Shown in pieces: positions 18,354-27,929 of a stretch of DNA of 64,000 nt. Position 1 is the stretch's first letter, and each line of letters opens with the position of its first letter. Location: positions 496,001-560,000 of the forward strand of contig NZ_CP018192.1 in NCBI RefSeq assembly GCF_001889525.1, written 5' to 3'. The position numbers were made by a program, and so were the translations under genes. A model generated the notes under the pieces. It was not told the origin of the DNA, did no database searches, and saw only the letters and a program-made list of their open reading frames with translations. The stretch comes from Granulibacter bethesdensis (GTDB lineage Bacteria; Pseudomonadota; Alphaproteobacteria; Acetobacterales; Acetobacteraceae).

Positions 18354-19535
18354 ATGGAGCAGCCCGTTATCCTGAGCGCGGCCCGGACCGCCATTGGCCG
18401 CTTCGGGGGCGGCCTGTCCTCTGTTCCCGCCCATCAACTGGGGGCGGTTGCAATCAAGGCGGCGCTGGAACGCTGTGGTTTGACACCGGAGGATGTAGAG
18501 GAAGTCATTCTCGGGCAGGTGCTGACAGCGGGGCAGGGACAGAATCCTGCGCGTCAGGCCGCGATCGCTGCCGGTGTTCCGGTCGAACATACCGCCTTTG
18601 GCGTCAATCAGGTCTGTGGCTCCGGCTTGCGGGCGGTGATGCTGGCAGCGCAGCAGGTCATGACCGGACAGGCCCGGCTGATAGTGGCGGGTGGTCAGGA
18701 AAACATGAGTCTGGCCCCTCACATCGCCCATCTTCGGAACGGAACCAGGTTCGGTGATACCCAGCTTGTCGATACGATGATACGGGACGGGCTGTGGGAT
18801 GTGTTCAACGGCTATCATATGGGCATCACGGCGGAGAACGTGGCATCGGCCCACGGGATCAGCCGCGAGAGGCAGGATCTTTTTGCCCTTGAAAGTCATG
18901 GCCGGGCGACGCGGGCCACGCAGGCGGGAATTTTCAGGGAGGAAATCGCCAGCGTGTTCCTGCCCGGTCGTCAGGGCATGGTGGAAGTCAGCGCAGATGA
19001 ACATATCCGTCCTGATACCACGCTGGAGGCCCTTGCGGCCTTGCGACCCGGCTTTTCCGAAACCGGCACCGTGACGGCAGGCAATGCCAGCGGCATCAAT
19101 GACGGCGCTGCGGCGCTGGTGATTGCCAGTGCGGTGGAGGCGTCCCGTCGGGGACTGCGTCCGCTGGCGCGGATTGTCTCCTTTGCCTCCGCAGGGGTCG
19201 ATCCGGCCATGATGGGGCTGGGACCGGTTCCGGCCAGCCGCAAGGCGCTTGATCTGGCCGGATGGCGGGTCGCCGATCTGGATCTGATCGAGGGTAACGA
19301 AGCTTTTGCCGCGCAGGCCTGTGCCGTGAACGCGCTGATGGGGTGGGATACCGCCCGGGTCAATGTGAATGGAGGCTCTATCGCGCTCGGGCATCCGATC
19401 GGGGCATCCGGTGCGCGCGTGCTGGTGACGCTGTTGCATGAAATGCAGCGACGGCAGGTTCGGCGAGGCCTCGCCACACTCTGCATCGGCGGCGGCATGG
19501 GTGTGGCCATGTGCATCGAGAGACTCCATAGCTGA
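18354..19535 (+). CDS. phaA: Acetyl-CoA acetyltransferase (biosynthetic thiolase)
   Basis: This 393-residue thiolase condenses two acetyl-CoA to acetoacetyl-CoA. The nucleophile is Cys88 in NQVCGSGLRAV, with NEAFAAQ, GHPIGASGAR (His347) and the acid/base Cys377 in CIGGGMGVAM. It is closer to PhaA/AtoB than to degradative FadA by motif. Acetoacetyl-CoA reductase lies 3 kb downstream on the same strand, which suggests polyhydroxybutyrate or C4 metabolism. No phaC synthase is in the window, so the gene symbol is an inference. Confidence 0.9.
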   Translation: MEQPVILSAARTAIGRFGGGLSSVPAHQLGAVAIKAALERCGLTPEDVEEVILGQVLTAGQGQNPARQAAIAAGVPVEHTAFGVNQVCGSGLRAVMLAAQQVMTGQARLIVAGGQENMSLAPHIAHLRNGTRFGDTQLVDTMIRDGLWDVFNGYHMGITAENVASAHGISRERQDLFALESHGRATRATQAGIFREEIASVFLPGRQGMVEVSADEHIRPDTTLEALAALRPGFSETGTVTAGNASGINDGAAALVIASAVEASRRGLRPLARIVSFASAGVDPAMMGLGPVPASRKALDLAGWRVADLDLIEGNEAFAAQACAVNALMGWDTARVNVNGGSIALGHPIGASGARVLVTLLHEMQRRQVRRGLATLCIGGGMGVAMCIERLHS

Positions 19536-19774
19536 AGCAGAAGCAGGGTGGACAGAAAGCGATCATTCGTTGAATCTCCCCCTCCCTGTTCGGCGGCCTG
19601 TTTTCTGGCAGGGTGAGAATCTGTCAAAAGATTCATTTCTCTGGTCCCGTCAGTGACATTTTTTCACTTTCTTTTGTGAAGAACGTGACGGAGGTTGTTC
19701 AGCCTTCAGGAAAATCCTGTTGCGCACCATGGAGAGACCGGCTCAGCCGAATGCCTTTTTCGTAAGGGAGAACG

Positions 19775-22393
19775 ATGCTCGACCTGCCACACATCCTGCT
19801 CGCCATTTCCGGCCTTCTCATTGTTGTCAGCGCAATTCAGCCACTGGCCCGGCATTTGGTGATTTCAGATGCGGTGCTGCTGGCCGTCGTTGGGGTGGCA
19901 ATCGGTGTCGGAGCGACGGTGGTGATGGAAACCAATCATCACACCCCGCTTGATCACGTGGCGAGCACGTTGCTGGCAATTCCTGTCGACAGTGAGGCCT
20001 TCCTGTTCGTGTTTCTGCCGCTGTTGGTGTTTCATGGCGGTTTGTCGATTGATGTGCGCGGTATGGTGCATGACGCGGCGCCGATCCTGCTGCTGGCTGT
20101 GGTGGCCGTGTTTCTGACCACAGCAGCAATCGGATTTGCGCTTTGTCCTTTCGCTCCTGTACCGCTGATCGTGTGCCTGATGGTGGGTGCCATCGTGGCG
20201 ACGACCGATCCCAGCGCAGTGGTCGGCGTTTTCCGGGAGATCGGGGCCGATGCGCGGCTGACCCGGCTGGTGGAAGGGGAGGCGCTGCTGAATGACGCGG
20301 CCGCGATTTCCCTGTTCACCATGCTGATGACCACTCTTGTCAGACATCAGGTGCCGTCGGTCATGGGGGCTGCCTCCAGTTTCGTGCTGGCCTTCATGGG
20401 TGGCCTGCTGGTGGGGTACGGCTTTGCCCGCATCATGCTGGCCGCTATTCCGCGACTGAACGGGATCATCGCCGCAGAGGTGACACTAACTCTGGCGCTG
20501 CCCTATCTGGCCTATATCGTTGGCGACGAATTTCTGCATGTGTCCGGGGTGGTGGCGGCCTCCGTGGCCGGGTTGACCGTCAGTTCCATTGGTCCCTCGA
20601 CTTTTCGTCCGCAAAGCTGGTCCTTTTTGCAGGATATCTGGAAGCAGATCAGCTTCTGGGCCAGCTCCATGGTGTTTATCCTCGCCTCGATGCTGGTGCC
20701 GCGCCTGATGATCGGGGTCACCAGATCGGATCTGTTACTGGTAGCCATCGTTGTGGCGGCCGCCATGGCGGCGCGGGCGCTGGTGCTGTTTGGATTGCTG
20801 CCAGCCCTGGCCACGTTGAAACTATCCCAGCGTGTGCCGGCCAAATTTCAGGTCACGATCCTGTGGGGTGGTCTGCGGGGTGCCATCACGCTGGCGCTGG
20901 CGCTGTCAGTGACCGAGAACTCCTTCATTTCTACTGACGTGAAGCGGATGGTTGCCATTCTCGCTACCAGTTTTGCCCTGATTACCTTGCTGGTGAATGG
21001 TACCACGCTCCGTTATCTGGTGACGTGGCTCGGGCTGGATCGGCTGTCTCCGGTCGATCAGGCGCTGCGTAATCAGGTGGTTGCCATCGGCCTTCAGGAT
21101 GTGAGGGATGCGATCGAGGAACGCGGGCAGGACTATGGTTTTTCTCCGCAATCTGTTGATCACGTGCTGCGGATCTATAATCGCCGCATTGCCGAGGAAA
21201 CGGCCGCCAACACCTTCGATACCGCCATTACCGACCGGGAGCGCGTGTTGATTGGTCTGTTGACCTTCGCCAGTCAGGAAAAAGCGACCCTGCTGGAAAT
21301 GTTCAAGGATCGCGCGATTTCCCGTCATGTGATGGAAAACCTGCTGCGTGCGGCAGAAAGCATGGTGGACGGGGTCCGTTCCGATGGGCGCCTCGGTTAT
21401 ATCCGCGCAGCCCGGCGGCGGCTGCGCCCGACCCTGAAATTCAGGGTCGCCCAGTGGATGCACAAGCATCTGCGCATCAACAAGCCGTTGATGTACCGTA
21501 TGATGGAGCGGTATGAAATTCTGCTGCTCAGCTATCTGGTGTATCTTACCATGATGCGCTTCATGAAGCGGCGGATGGAGCCGGTGCTGGGTGAGCGCGT
21601 GGCCGAGATCGTGTCCGAGATTGTCGGTCGCCGGCGGGAATTGCTGTCCGAGGCGCTTGATACACTCCGTGTGCAGTATCCCGGCTATGCGGAGGCGCTG
21701 GAGACCCGCATGCTGCGGCAGATCGCCCTGCGTCTTGAAGCCAATGAATATGCCGAATTGCACCGTGAGTCGTTGATCGGTGAGGAGCTGTATGAAGAAT
21801 TGCAGCGCGATCTTGAGGCGCGGCGTGATCGGCTGTCCCAGCCTCTGCGCTTTAACCTCCAGACGGGGATGGATAACCGCATCCGCGAATTCCCGCTGCT
21901 GAGTGAATTGCAGCCTGCTGTGCTGCATGACCTGTCGATGAATTTCAGTATGCGTTTTCCGGTGCCGGGAGAGGCGGTTTTCAAGCGTGGAGCGGTTGCC
22001 CGATCCGTGTTCTTCATCAGCTCCGGCACGGTGGAACTGGTGGATGGTAATCATGTCATCACGCTTGGGGCAGGTGATTTCTTCGGTGAGGATGAAGTGC
22101 TGAAAGGTGGCCGCCGTCACGCTACGGCGCGTTCACGTAGTTTCGGCCAGTTGCTGGAGCTGAAGGCCGATGTATTCCGTGATCTTGTGGCGGAGCAGCC
22201 TGATCTGCAATCCCTCATCGAACGTATCGTCTCCTCCCGTCATCCTCGTTCTATAGTGGAGGAACCTCAGATCGTTGAGGAAAAAGCCAGGCATGATATC
22301 ACCGGGCAGCCTTTGATCAGCTTTGATCGCAAGCGGCTGGCGGAGAAAGGGCAGCCGGCGAAGGCCTCGGCCCCTTATCCCGCGGCTGAATAG
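19775..22393 (+). CDS. CPA1-type Na+/H+ antiporter with C-terminal cyclic-nucleotide-binding domain
   Basis: This 872-residue protein has about twelve N-terminal membrane segments (roughly residues 5-410). They include the VATTDPSAVVGVFREIG and EGEALLNDAAAIS motifs that form the ion path of NhaP/NHE exchangers. A long cytoplasmic helical region follows. A cNMP-binding-like beta roll lies at about residues 725-830 (FKRGAVARSVFFISSGTVEL, GAGDFFGEDEVLKGG), in the arrangement of plant SOS1 and some bacterial NhaP proteins. Whether the domain binds a nucleotide is not decided by sequence. It lies between thiolase and acetoacetyl-CoA reductase on the same strand. Confidence 0.88.
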   Translation: MLDLPHILLAISGLLIVVSAIQPLARHLVISDAVLLAVVGVAIGVGATVVMETNHHTPLDHVASTLLAIPVDSEAFLFVFLPLLVFHGGLSIDVRGMVHDAAPILLLAVVAVFLTTAAIGFALCPFAPVPLIVCLMVGAIVATTDPSAVVGVFREIGADARLTRLVEGEALLNDAAAISLFTMLMTTLVRHQVPSVMGAASSFVLAFMGGLLVGYGFARIMLAAIPRLNGIIAAEVTLTLALPYLAYIVGDEFLHVSGVVAASVAGLTVSSIGPSTFRPQSWSFLQDIWKQISFWASSMVFILASMLVPRLMIGVTRSDLLLVAIVVAAAMAARALVLFGLLPALATLKLSQRVPAKFQVTILWGGLRGAITLALALSVTENSFISTDVKRMVAILATSFALITLLVNGTTLRYLVTWLGLDRLSPVDQALRNQVVAIGLQDVRDAIEERGQDYGFSPQSVDHVLRIYNRRIAEETAANTFDTAITDRERVLIGLLTFASQEKATLLEMFKDRAISRHVMENLLRAAESMVDGVRSDGRLGYIRAARRRLRPTLKFRVAQWMHKHLRINKPLMYRMMERYEILLLSYLVYLTMMRFMKRRMEPVLGERVAEIVSEIVGRRRELLSEALDTLRVQYPGYAEALETRMLRQIALRLEANEYAELHRESLIGEELYEELQRDLEARRDRLSQPLRFNLQTGMDNRIREFPLLSELQPAVLHDLSMNFSMRFPVPGEAVFKRGAVARSVFFISSGTVELVDGNHVITLGAGDFFGEDEVLKGGRRHATARSRSFGQLLELKADVFRDLVAEQPDLQSLIERIVSSRHPRSIVEEPQIVEEKARHDITGQPLISFDRKRLAEKGQPAKASAPYPAAE

Positions 22394-22526
22394 GGTGGAG
22401 GCTCGATAAAATCTGCCGCCTCTGCACTTTGGCGTGACGGTAGCAGATGATTCCCTTTAGGCTTCTGGCGATAGAGAATGGACGTCATCAATAATGGCCT
22501 CGGAAGAAGGCTGGTTGGGGGGAAGT

Positions 22527-23249
22527 ATGGCAAGAGTGGCGCTCGTAACAGGCGGTACCCGCGGCATCGGTGCATCTATCAGCAAGGCCCTGCAGGCACA
22601 GGGTCATCGTGTCTTCGCGAATTACCTCCATAATGATGTGGCGGCACTCGATTTTGCGGAGGAAACCGGAATCGAGACAATCCGCTTTGATGTGGCCGAT
22701 TACAGTGCCTGCGAGGCCGCCATTGCTGAAATCAGCGCAAGGGCGGGGCGGGTGGAGATTCTGGTGAATAATGCCGGGATCACAAGGGATGGCACCATGG
22801 CCCGTATGACGAGGGATATGTGGGATTCGGTGCTGGATACCAATCTCGGGGCCTGTTTCAACCTCTGCAAACTGACCTTTCCCGGAATGAGGGAGGGAGG
22901 ATTCGGCCGGATCGTGAATATCGGCAGCATCAACGGTCAGGCGGGGCAATATGGCCAGGTCAACTATGCGGCCGCAAAATCCGGCATTCATGGTTTTACG
23001 AAGGCGCTGGCTCAGGAGGGCGCGCGCTATGGTATCACGGTCAATGCCATCGCACCGGGTTATGTCGATACAGAGATGGTCCGTGCCGTTCCTGCCGATG
23101 TATTGGAGAAGATCGTAGCCCGTATCCCGGTCGGCCGGCTTGGGCGGGCGGAGGATGTAGCCCGTGGCGTATGTTTCCTGACCGACGAGACAGCAGATTT
23201 CATCACTGGCTCCACCCTGTCCATCAATGGCGGTCAGCACATGTATTGA
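22527..23249 (+). CDS. phaB: Acetoacetyl-CoA reductase (SDR family)
   Basis: This 240-residue NADPH-dependent short-chain dehydrogenase reduces acetoacetyl-CoA to 3-hydroxybutyryl-CoA. The cofactor motif TGGTRGIG is at residues 8-15, followed by NNAGITRDGTMARM, the catalytic Ser in NIGSINGQAGQ and the YAAAK dyad. The ending ITGSTLSINGGQHMY is typical of PhaB. The ATG at 22527 has GGGGGGAAGT just upstream and fits the family start; the in-frame ATG at 22494 adds 11 unlikely residues. FabG is the main alternative. Confidence 0.9.
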   Translation: MARVALVTGGTRGIGASISKALQAQGHRVFANYLHNDVAALDFAEETGIETIRFDVADYSACEAAIAEISARAGRVEILVNNAGITRDGTMARMTRDMWDSVLDTNLGACFNLCKLTFPGMREGGFGRIVNIGSINGQAGQYGQVNYAAAKSGIHGFTKALAQEGARYGITVNAIAPGYVDTEMVRAVPADVLEKIVARIPVGRLGRAEDVARGVCFLTDETADFITGSTLSINGGQHMY

Positions 23250-23438
23250 TGATGCGAATGCAGTCAGAAAGAAATATTTTGTAACAAAATAGAAATAAAA
23301 ATAAACAAAAAAGAAACAATAAATAATAGTCTTATATAAAAAGAAATCTTCTTGAAACTGACATAGAAGATTTCTGATCCTGTTTCTAAACCCCGCCCGT
23401 TCATCTGATTGAAATGATGGAAGCAGGGGTCTTCTTTA

Positions 23439-25100
23439 ATGGTTTTTTCTATTGCGCTGCGTCGTGCCTTACTGGCAGGCGTCGCCACTGCCTGCATGTT
23501 GTCGCCTGCGATGGTGCAGGCTCAGGATTCTTCCGATCGCATTCAGGAGCTGGAACGTCAGATCCGCGCTGTCCAGATGCAGCAGGCGCGTCAGATACAG
23601 CAGTTGCAGGCTGAACTGCGCCATATGCGCGCGCAGGTGGCAATCCATGCCCAGAAGGTAGAAGTTGCTCATCAGCGGGCTATTGCTGCCGCCACGCAGG
23701 CTCATGCGGAGGCCCAGAAGGCCCATCAGGAGGCGCTCGTCGTTCATCACGATGCCGAGCACATTACCGATGCTTTTTCCAGATTGCCGCCTCCGCCGCA
23801 GGGGTCGCCTATTGGTGGTCCTGCCTTCACGCAGGTTGAAAAAGGCGCCCCTGGGGTCCGTGTCGGGTTTGAGCGCGGCCGTCCCACTCTGTCGGCCATT
23901 GACGGTCGTTACGCCTTCGCGGTCGGTCTGGCGCTGCATTACGATATGGGCGGATATATCATGCCCGATCCAGCCCCAGGCACCCGCCCGGCGGTGACAC
24001 GTCTGACCTCGTTCGGCACCAATCTGCGTCGAGGGCGTATCCCTTTCATGTTCCGGTATGGAAACGTAACCGCCAATATCACACCGGAATTCGGCAGCTC
24101 GGTGGATGGTGCAGCAGGGCTTTATGAAGCCAACCTGAACTATTCAGGTATTCAGCCCTTTGTGTTTACGCTGGGTTATTTCCAGCCGCGCGTGACGCTG
24201 GAGGATTCAACAAGCTCCAACGAATTCCTGTTTCTTGAGCGTCCGTCAATTGTTGATATAGCCCGTAATATTGCTGCCGGTGATGCACGTGCGACGGTCG
24301 GCGGAAAAGCCAATGGCAAGCGTTGGTATGCAGCACTGTATGGCACTGGTTCGAGCTATGGCTCCCAGATGACCGAGACACTCAGCGGCAACCAGACTGG
24401 TGGTGTCGTGCGTGTGGCAACCCGGCCGATCGCAGCCAAAGATGTTGATGTGCATGTCGGCTTTTCGGCCAGCAAGGCGTTTAACCTTGATGATGTGAAT
24501 GGCAACACGACGCTTCGTCTGCGTGATCGACCGGAAGTCCGTGTTGCTAATATCCGTCTGATTGACACGGGTAATCTGTCTGCAACCAGTGCCTATGAAT
24601 ACGGGCCTGAATTTGGTTTCCGCTATAAAAACCTGCTGATCCAGGGTGAATGGATTGCAATTGGAGTGGATCAGAAGCCTTCAGGTGTTCTGCCGCGACC
24701 GTCGCTCGGTTTTGGTGGTGGTTATGCTTCGATCAGCTATGTGCTGACGGGGGAGGTGCGGCAGTACGATCCCAGTGCAGCGGCCTTCCGTGGCCCCAGC
24801 CCGGTGCATAATTTTGATCCGTCGCATGGACATTGGGGTGCGTTCGAACTGGTCGCACGCTACAGCATTGCCGATCTCAACAGCAATGTGACGCCGGGGA
24901 TTGCGGCCTCTGTGACGGGTGGTACCTATGGTGGGCGTCAGGCGGTGTTTGCGGCAGGCGTCAATTGGTATCTGAACCGGCATTTCCGTTTTATGCTTGA
25001 TTACAACTACATTGATGTTGATCGGATGAACTCTGCGGGCAAGGTTCAAATCGGCCAGACCCTGCATTCAATCGTCGGACGGGCACAGGCTGCGTTCTGA
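23439..25100 (+). CDS. Outer-membrane porin with N-terminal coiled coil (OprP/DcaP-like)
   Basis: The precursor is 553 residues with a signal peptide (LRRALLAGVATACMLSPAMVQA, cleavage about residue 28). A charged coiled coil follows at about residues 32-110 (RIQELERQIRAVQMQQARQI and on), rich in Gln, Ala and His. From about residue 140 the sequence alternates as in beta strands and ends in Phe (GRAQAAF), the usual outer-membrane barrel signature. It resembles phosphate-selective-type or DcaP trimeric porins that use a periplasmic coiled coil for trimerisation. Substrate unknown. A strong terminator follows at 25126. Confidence 0.85.
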   Translation: MVFSIALRRALLAGVATACMLSPAMVQAQDSSDRIQELERQIRAVQMQQARQIQQLQAELRHMRAQVAIHAQKVEVAHQRAIAAATQAHAEAQKAHQEALVVHHDAEHITDAFSRLPPPPQGSPIGGPAFTQVEKGAPGVRVGFERGRPTLSAIDGRYAFAVGLALHYDMGGYIMPDPAPGTRPAVTRLTSFGTNLRRGRIPFMFRYGNVTANITPEFGSSVDGAAGLYEANLNYSGIQPFVFTLGYFQPRVTLEDSTSSNEFLFLERPSIVDIARNIAAGDARATVGGKANGKRWYAALYGTGSSYGSQMTETLSGNQTGGVVRVATRPIAAKDVDVHVGFSASKAFNLDDVNGNTTLRLRDRPEVRVANIRLIDTGNLSATSAYEYGPEFGFRYKNLLIQGEWIAIGVDQKPSGVLPRPSLGFGGGYASISYVLTGEVRQYDPSAAAFRGPSPVHNFDPSHGHWGAFELVARYSIADLNSNVTPGIAASVTGGTYGGRQAVFAAGVNWYLNRHFRFMLDYNYIDVDRMNSAGKVQIGQTLHSIVGRAQAAF

Positions 25101-25125
25101 TACTATCGGCCATACTCTGCTGATG

Positions 25126-25154
25126 AACCCGGATGTCTGTGCATCCGGGTTTTT
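25126..25154. terminator. Rho-independent terminator after the porin gene
   Basis: A perfect 10-bp stem (AACCCGGATG / CATCCGGGTT) with a six-base loop is followed by a T run on the plus strand. It sits 25 bases after the porin stop, between convergent genes, and may also serve the cupin gene. Confidence 0.85.
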
Positions 25155-25160
25155 CAGGCA

Positions 25161-25628
25161 TCACCCTGGTTGCCAACCGGGTGGGGCAAGTTCGAAGCCC
25201 TCAAACCGGAAAGCAGGGGCTACGATGCAGCTGACCAGACTCCAGTTTCCGAGACTTTCCGCTGCCTGCCATGCATGTGGCCTGACCACACCCTGAAGCG
25301 TTTCGCCTTGACTGAGATCAGGCCCGATCCGCAAGCGTGTGGTTGATGATCCATCTTCTGACAGATGCAGATGAAGCGGCGCACCGCCCTGCCATAGCCA
25401 GAGCTCCGATGCGTCCACCCTGTGCCAGTGGCTGCGTTGCCCGGCAGCCAGCAGGAACAGGATCGCGGTTCCGGCTTCTCTCTCTCCCGGTCCTGACGCT
25501 GCGGCACGCCAGGTTTCGCGGTAAAAACCGCCTTCCGGATGAGGGGCAAGATCAAGATGCGAGATCACCGCCCCCACCGGGAGGGAAGTGTCGCGCAGAT
25601 CAATCCCAGGCAGAATATTGCCGGTCAC
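25161..25628 (-). CDS. Cupin-fold protein (DUF985 type)
   Basis: This single-domain cupin of about 155 residues has the DUF985 marks HPEGGFYRETWRA, a SHWHRVDASELWLW metal-site-like segment with two His, and a late VVRPHAWQAAESLGNWSLV. Proteins of this family are uncharacterised; some are annotated as epimerase-like or sugar-binding. I chose a GTG at 25628 that overlaps the GST stop by four bases (GTGA). An ATG at 25685 would overlap GST by about 60 bases. Confidence 0.78.
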   Translation of the reverse strand: MTGNILPGIDLRDTSLPVGAVISHLDLAPHPEGGFYRETWRAAASGPGEREAGTAILFLLAAGQRSHWHRVDASELWLWQGGAPLHLHLSEDGSSTTRLRIGPDLSQGETLQGVVRPHAWQAAESLGNWSLVSCIVAPAFRFEGFELAPPGWQPG

Positions 25629-26230
25629 GCGGGCTTTGGCGCGCTGAGGGCAAGGGCTGGTTCCTGAGAAATGGTCTCGAACCATTGGGCAAGGCGCGGA
25701 TGGTCTGAACGCCAGTCCTCATGGCTGAAACGCAGATCGAGATATCCCAGCGCGCAGGCGACCGAGATGCTGCCGATGTCCAGCAAAGTATGGGGGAGTG
25801 CCGTTTCCAGAAAATCCAGCCCGCGCAGCACGGCCTGACGCTGGCGTTCAATGACTGCATCACGGGCCTCCTCTCCGGGGCGGGTTTCCTCGCCACGCCG
25901 CAGGACCGCAGCATCCATGATACCATCTGCCAGCGCCTGTTGCCGCAGGACGACCCACCGCGCCGGGCTTTCCAGACGGGGAAACAGCTTCATGCCACCA
26001 TCCTGGATGCTGTCCAGATACTCGCAGATCACCGGGCTGTCATAGATCGCCAACCCGTCACTGGTCAGCAGGGTGGGTATCTTGGACAGGGGATTGGCGG
26101 CCAGCAGTTCCGGCGGTGACGCATGGGGGCTGGTTGGGATCAGCGTGATCTGCTGATCAATTTCGCGCGCGATCGCACAGGCGATGACTTTGCGTGCGAA
26201 CGGGCTGAGTGTGGAATAGAACAGTTTCAC
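25625..26230 (-). CDS. Glutathione S-transferase family protein
   Basis: The 201-residue protein has the thioredoxin-like N-terminal domain MKLFYSTLSPFARKVIACAI, the cis-Pro KIPTL segment and the DSPVICEYLD glutathione-binding motif. An all-helical C-terminal domain runs from about residue 88. Ser9 in the SPFARKV loop may be the thiol-activating residue. It belongs to a minus-strand run with the cupin gene and gloB, which also uses glutathione. The substrate is unknown. Confidence 0.88.
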   Translation of the reverse strand: MKLFYSTLSPFARKVIACAIAREIDQQITLIPTSPHASPPELLAANPLSKIPTLLTSDGLAIYDSPVICEYLDSIQDGGMKLFPRLESPARWVVLRQQALADGIMDAAVLRRGEETRPGEEARDAVIERQRQAVLRGLDFLETALPHTLLDIGSISVACALGYLDLRFSHEDWRSDHPRLAQWFETISQEPALALSAPKPA

Positions 26231-26257
26231 GAGGCCGCACTTTCAATGAAATAAAGA

Positions 26258-26986
26258 TCAGAACCGATCTTTCATCTGCCTCAACTCACCAAGGACATGG
26301 GGGGTTGAGGCCCGGAGAAACGGGTTGGTGGCCAGTTCCTGCGCCAGAGGAACGGGCAGGGATGGCTCCCCTGACGCCCTCATCCGCGCGACATCGGTGG
26401 TTCGTTGCTGCAAGGCCGTGTTGTCCGGATCAACATGCAGCGCAAAACGGGCATTGGCAGACGTATATTCGTGGCCACATGCTATCAGTGTATCGGGTGG
26501 TAGAGTAGCGATTCTGCGCAGGCTTGTGAACATATCTTCTGGCGTGCCTTCGAACAAGCGGCCGCATCCCAGGCTGAACAGGGTATCGCCACAGAACAGG
26601 AACGGTCCCTGTGGCATGAAATAGGAGATATGCCCCCGTGTGTGGCCGGGCGTGTTGATCACCTGGAACTCGGCCAGCGTTCCAAAGGGCAGCCTGTCGC
26701 CCTCATGCAGGGCATGATCCAGCCGGGGCAGCCTGTCTGCATCTGCGGCGGCCCCGGCGATCAGGGCACCGGTCCGATCCCGCAGGGCGGCGGCGGCGGC
26801 AATATGATCATCATGGTGATGGGTCAGCAGGATCAGAGCCAGATGTCCGCCACCTTGGCGGAGTGCTTCCAATGCGGGCTGTTCCTCGCAGGGGTCAATG
26901 ATCGCGCGGAGATCGCTTTCCGTGTCGCTGACCAGCCACGCATAGTTGTCGGTGCGCATAGGAACAGGATGGAGTGCCAGTGTCAT
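26258..26986 (-). CDS. gloB: Hydroxyacylglutathione hydrolase (glyoxalase II)
   Basis: This metallo-beta-lactamase-fold enzyme hydrolyses S-lactoylglutathione to lactate and glutathione, completing methylglyoxal detoxification. The binuclear metal motif THHHDDH lies at about residues 55-61, with further metal ligands in TPGHTRGH, FCGDTLF and CGHEYT. The protein is 242 residues with the glyoxalase II C-terminal helical domain (NARFALHVDPDN and RASGEPSLPVPLAQE). It lies upstream of GST in the same direction. Confidence 0.92.
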   Translation of the reverse strand: MTLALHPVPMRTDNYAWLVSDTESDLRAIIDPCEEQPALEALRQGGGHLALILLTHHHDDHIAAAAALRDRTGALIAGAAADADRLPRLDHALHEGDRLPFGTLAEFQVINTPGHTRGHISYFMPQGPFLFCGDTLFSLGCGRLFEGTPEDMFTSLRRIATLPPDTLIACGHEYTSANARFALHVDPDNTALQQRTTDVARMRASGEPSLPVPLAQELATNPFLRASTPHVLGELRQMKDRF

Positions 26987-27074
26987 GGTGTTAGTGTACC
27001 ATGGCTGAGAGGCTGCGGAAATACACAGGCCATGCCCATAGGCAAAGCCATGTCTGTGGCAGGGTCTGTAGCAG

Positions 27075-27929
27075 ATGGGGTTTGTGAACCGGATGCGGCG
27101 GATGGAAAAACTACCCGATATGCAGCAGGCCGCCGCGTTTTATGGCACTCTGGCGGGGGAGGTGGTGGCCAGTCTGCTGCGGGCGCGACTGCGTCTGTTA
27201 TGGCCGGGTGGAGAATGCGAGGGCCAGACCTTGCTGGGGCTGGGCCATGCCGCCCCGTATATGCGATGTTGGCGCAGCACGGCGTATCGCTGTGTTGTCG
27301 GGTCTTTGCAGCCCTCTGCCGGCCAGGTATGGCCCCCTGCCGGTCGCACACTCAGTTGTGATGCGACTCCATCGGCATTACCGTTTCCGGATCTCAGTAT
27401 CGACCGCATCGTGCTGGTGCATGCGCTGGAGATGACGGATCACGCACGCGGTCTGCTGCGGGAGGTATGGCGTATCCTGAAAGATGACGGACGGCTGATG
27501 GTGGTGGCACCGAACCGGACCGGGTTATGGGCGCATCTGGATACCAATCCGTTCGGGCAAGGGCAGCCATTTTCTCACGGCCAGATCGAGCGTCTGCTGG
27601 CCGCTTCCCTGTTCCGGGTGGAACGCCGGGATGCCGCGCTGTATATGCCTCCCGTGTTTCATAGCCGTGCGCTTCTGCGTGCTGCATGGCTGTTTGAATC
27701 AACTGGCCGCCATCTGATACCCGGGCTTGCAGGCGTCACGATCAGTGAGGCCGTCAAGGATGTGTATGCGGGTGTGCCGCTGCGCCCGACCATCCGTAAG
27801 CGATTGATGGTACAGGATGCGGCGGAGCATCTGGTATCACAGAAGGCATTTACAGCCGTTTCTCACCCCTCTACGACTTCTGACTGCGGGGTAGTATCCC
27901 CGGATCGATCATCAGTCGGAAACTCATGA
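27075..27929 (+). CDS. SAM-dependent methyltransferase (type 11-like)
   Basis: This 284-residue protein has a shortened SAM loop (LLGLGHAAPYMRCW, about residues 53-66). The type 11 motifs LPFPDLSIDRIVLVHALEM and LLREVWRILKDDGRLMVVAPNRTGLWAHL follow. The glycine loop is not the usual GxGxG, so the cofactor site may be unusual. Substrate unknown. It overlaps the following lipoprotein gene by four bases, so the two are likely one unit; gloB is divergent. Confidence 0.75.
   Translation: MGFVNRMRRMEKLPDMQQAAAFYGTLAGEVVASLLRARLRLLWPGGECEGQTLLGLGHAAPYMRCWRSTAYRCVVGSLQPSAGQVWPPAGRTLSCDATPSALPFPDLSIDRIVLVHALEMTDHARGLLREVWRILKDDGRLMVVAPNRTGLWAHLDTNPFGQGQPFSHGQIERLLAASLFRVERRDAALYMPPVFHSRALLRAAWLFESTGRHLIPGLAGVTISEAVKDVYAGVPLRPTIRKRLMVQDAAEHLVSQKAFTAVSHPSTTSDCGVVSPDRSSVGNS

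Noticed and set aside
23250-23438. Possible small gene or terminator in the AT-rich gap before the porin
   Set aside because: Only a short ATTTTG/CAAAAT hairpin is visible, with no supported frame; it is most likely the porin promoter region.
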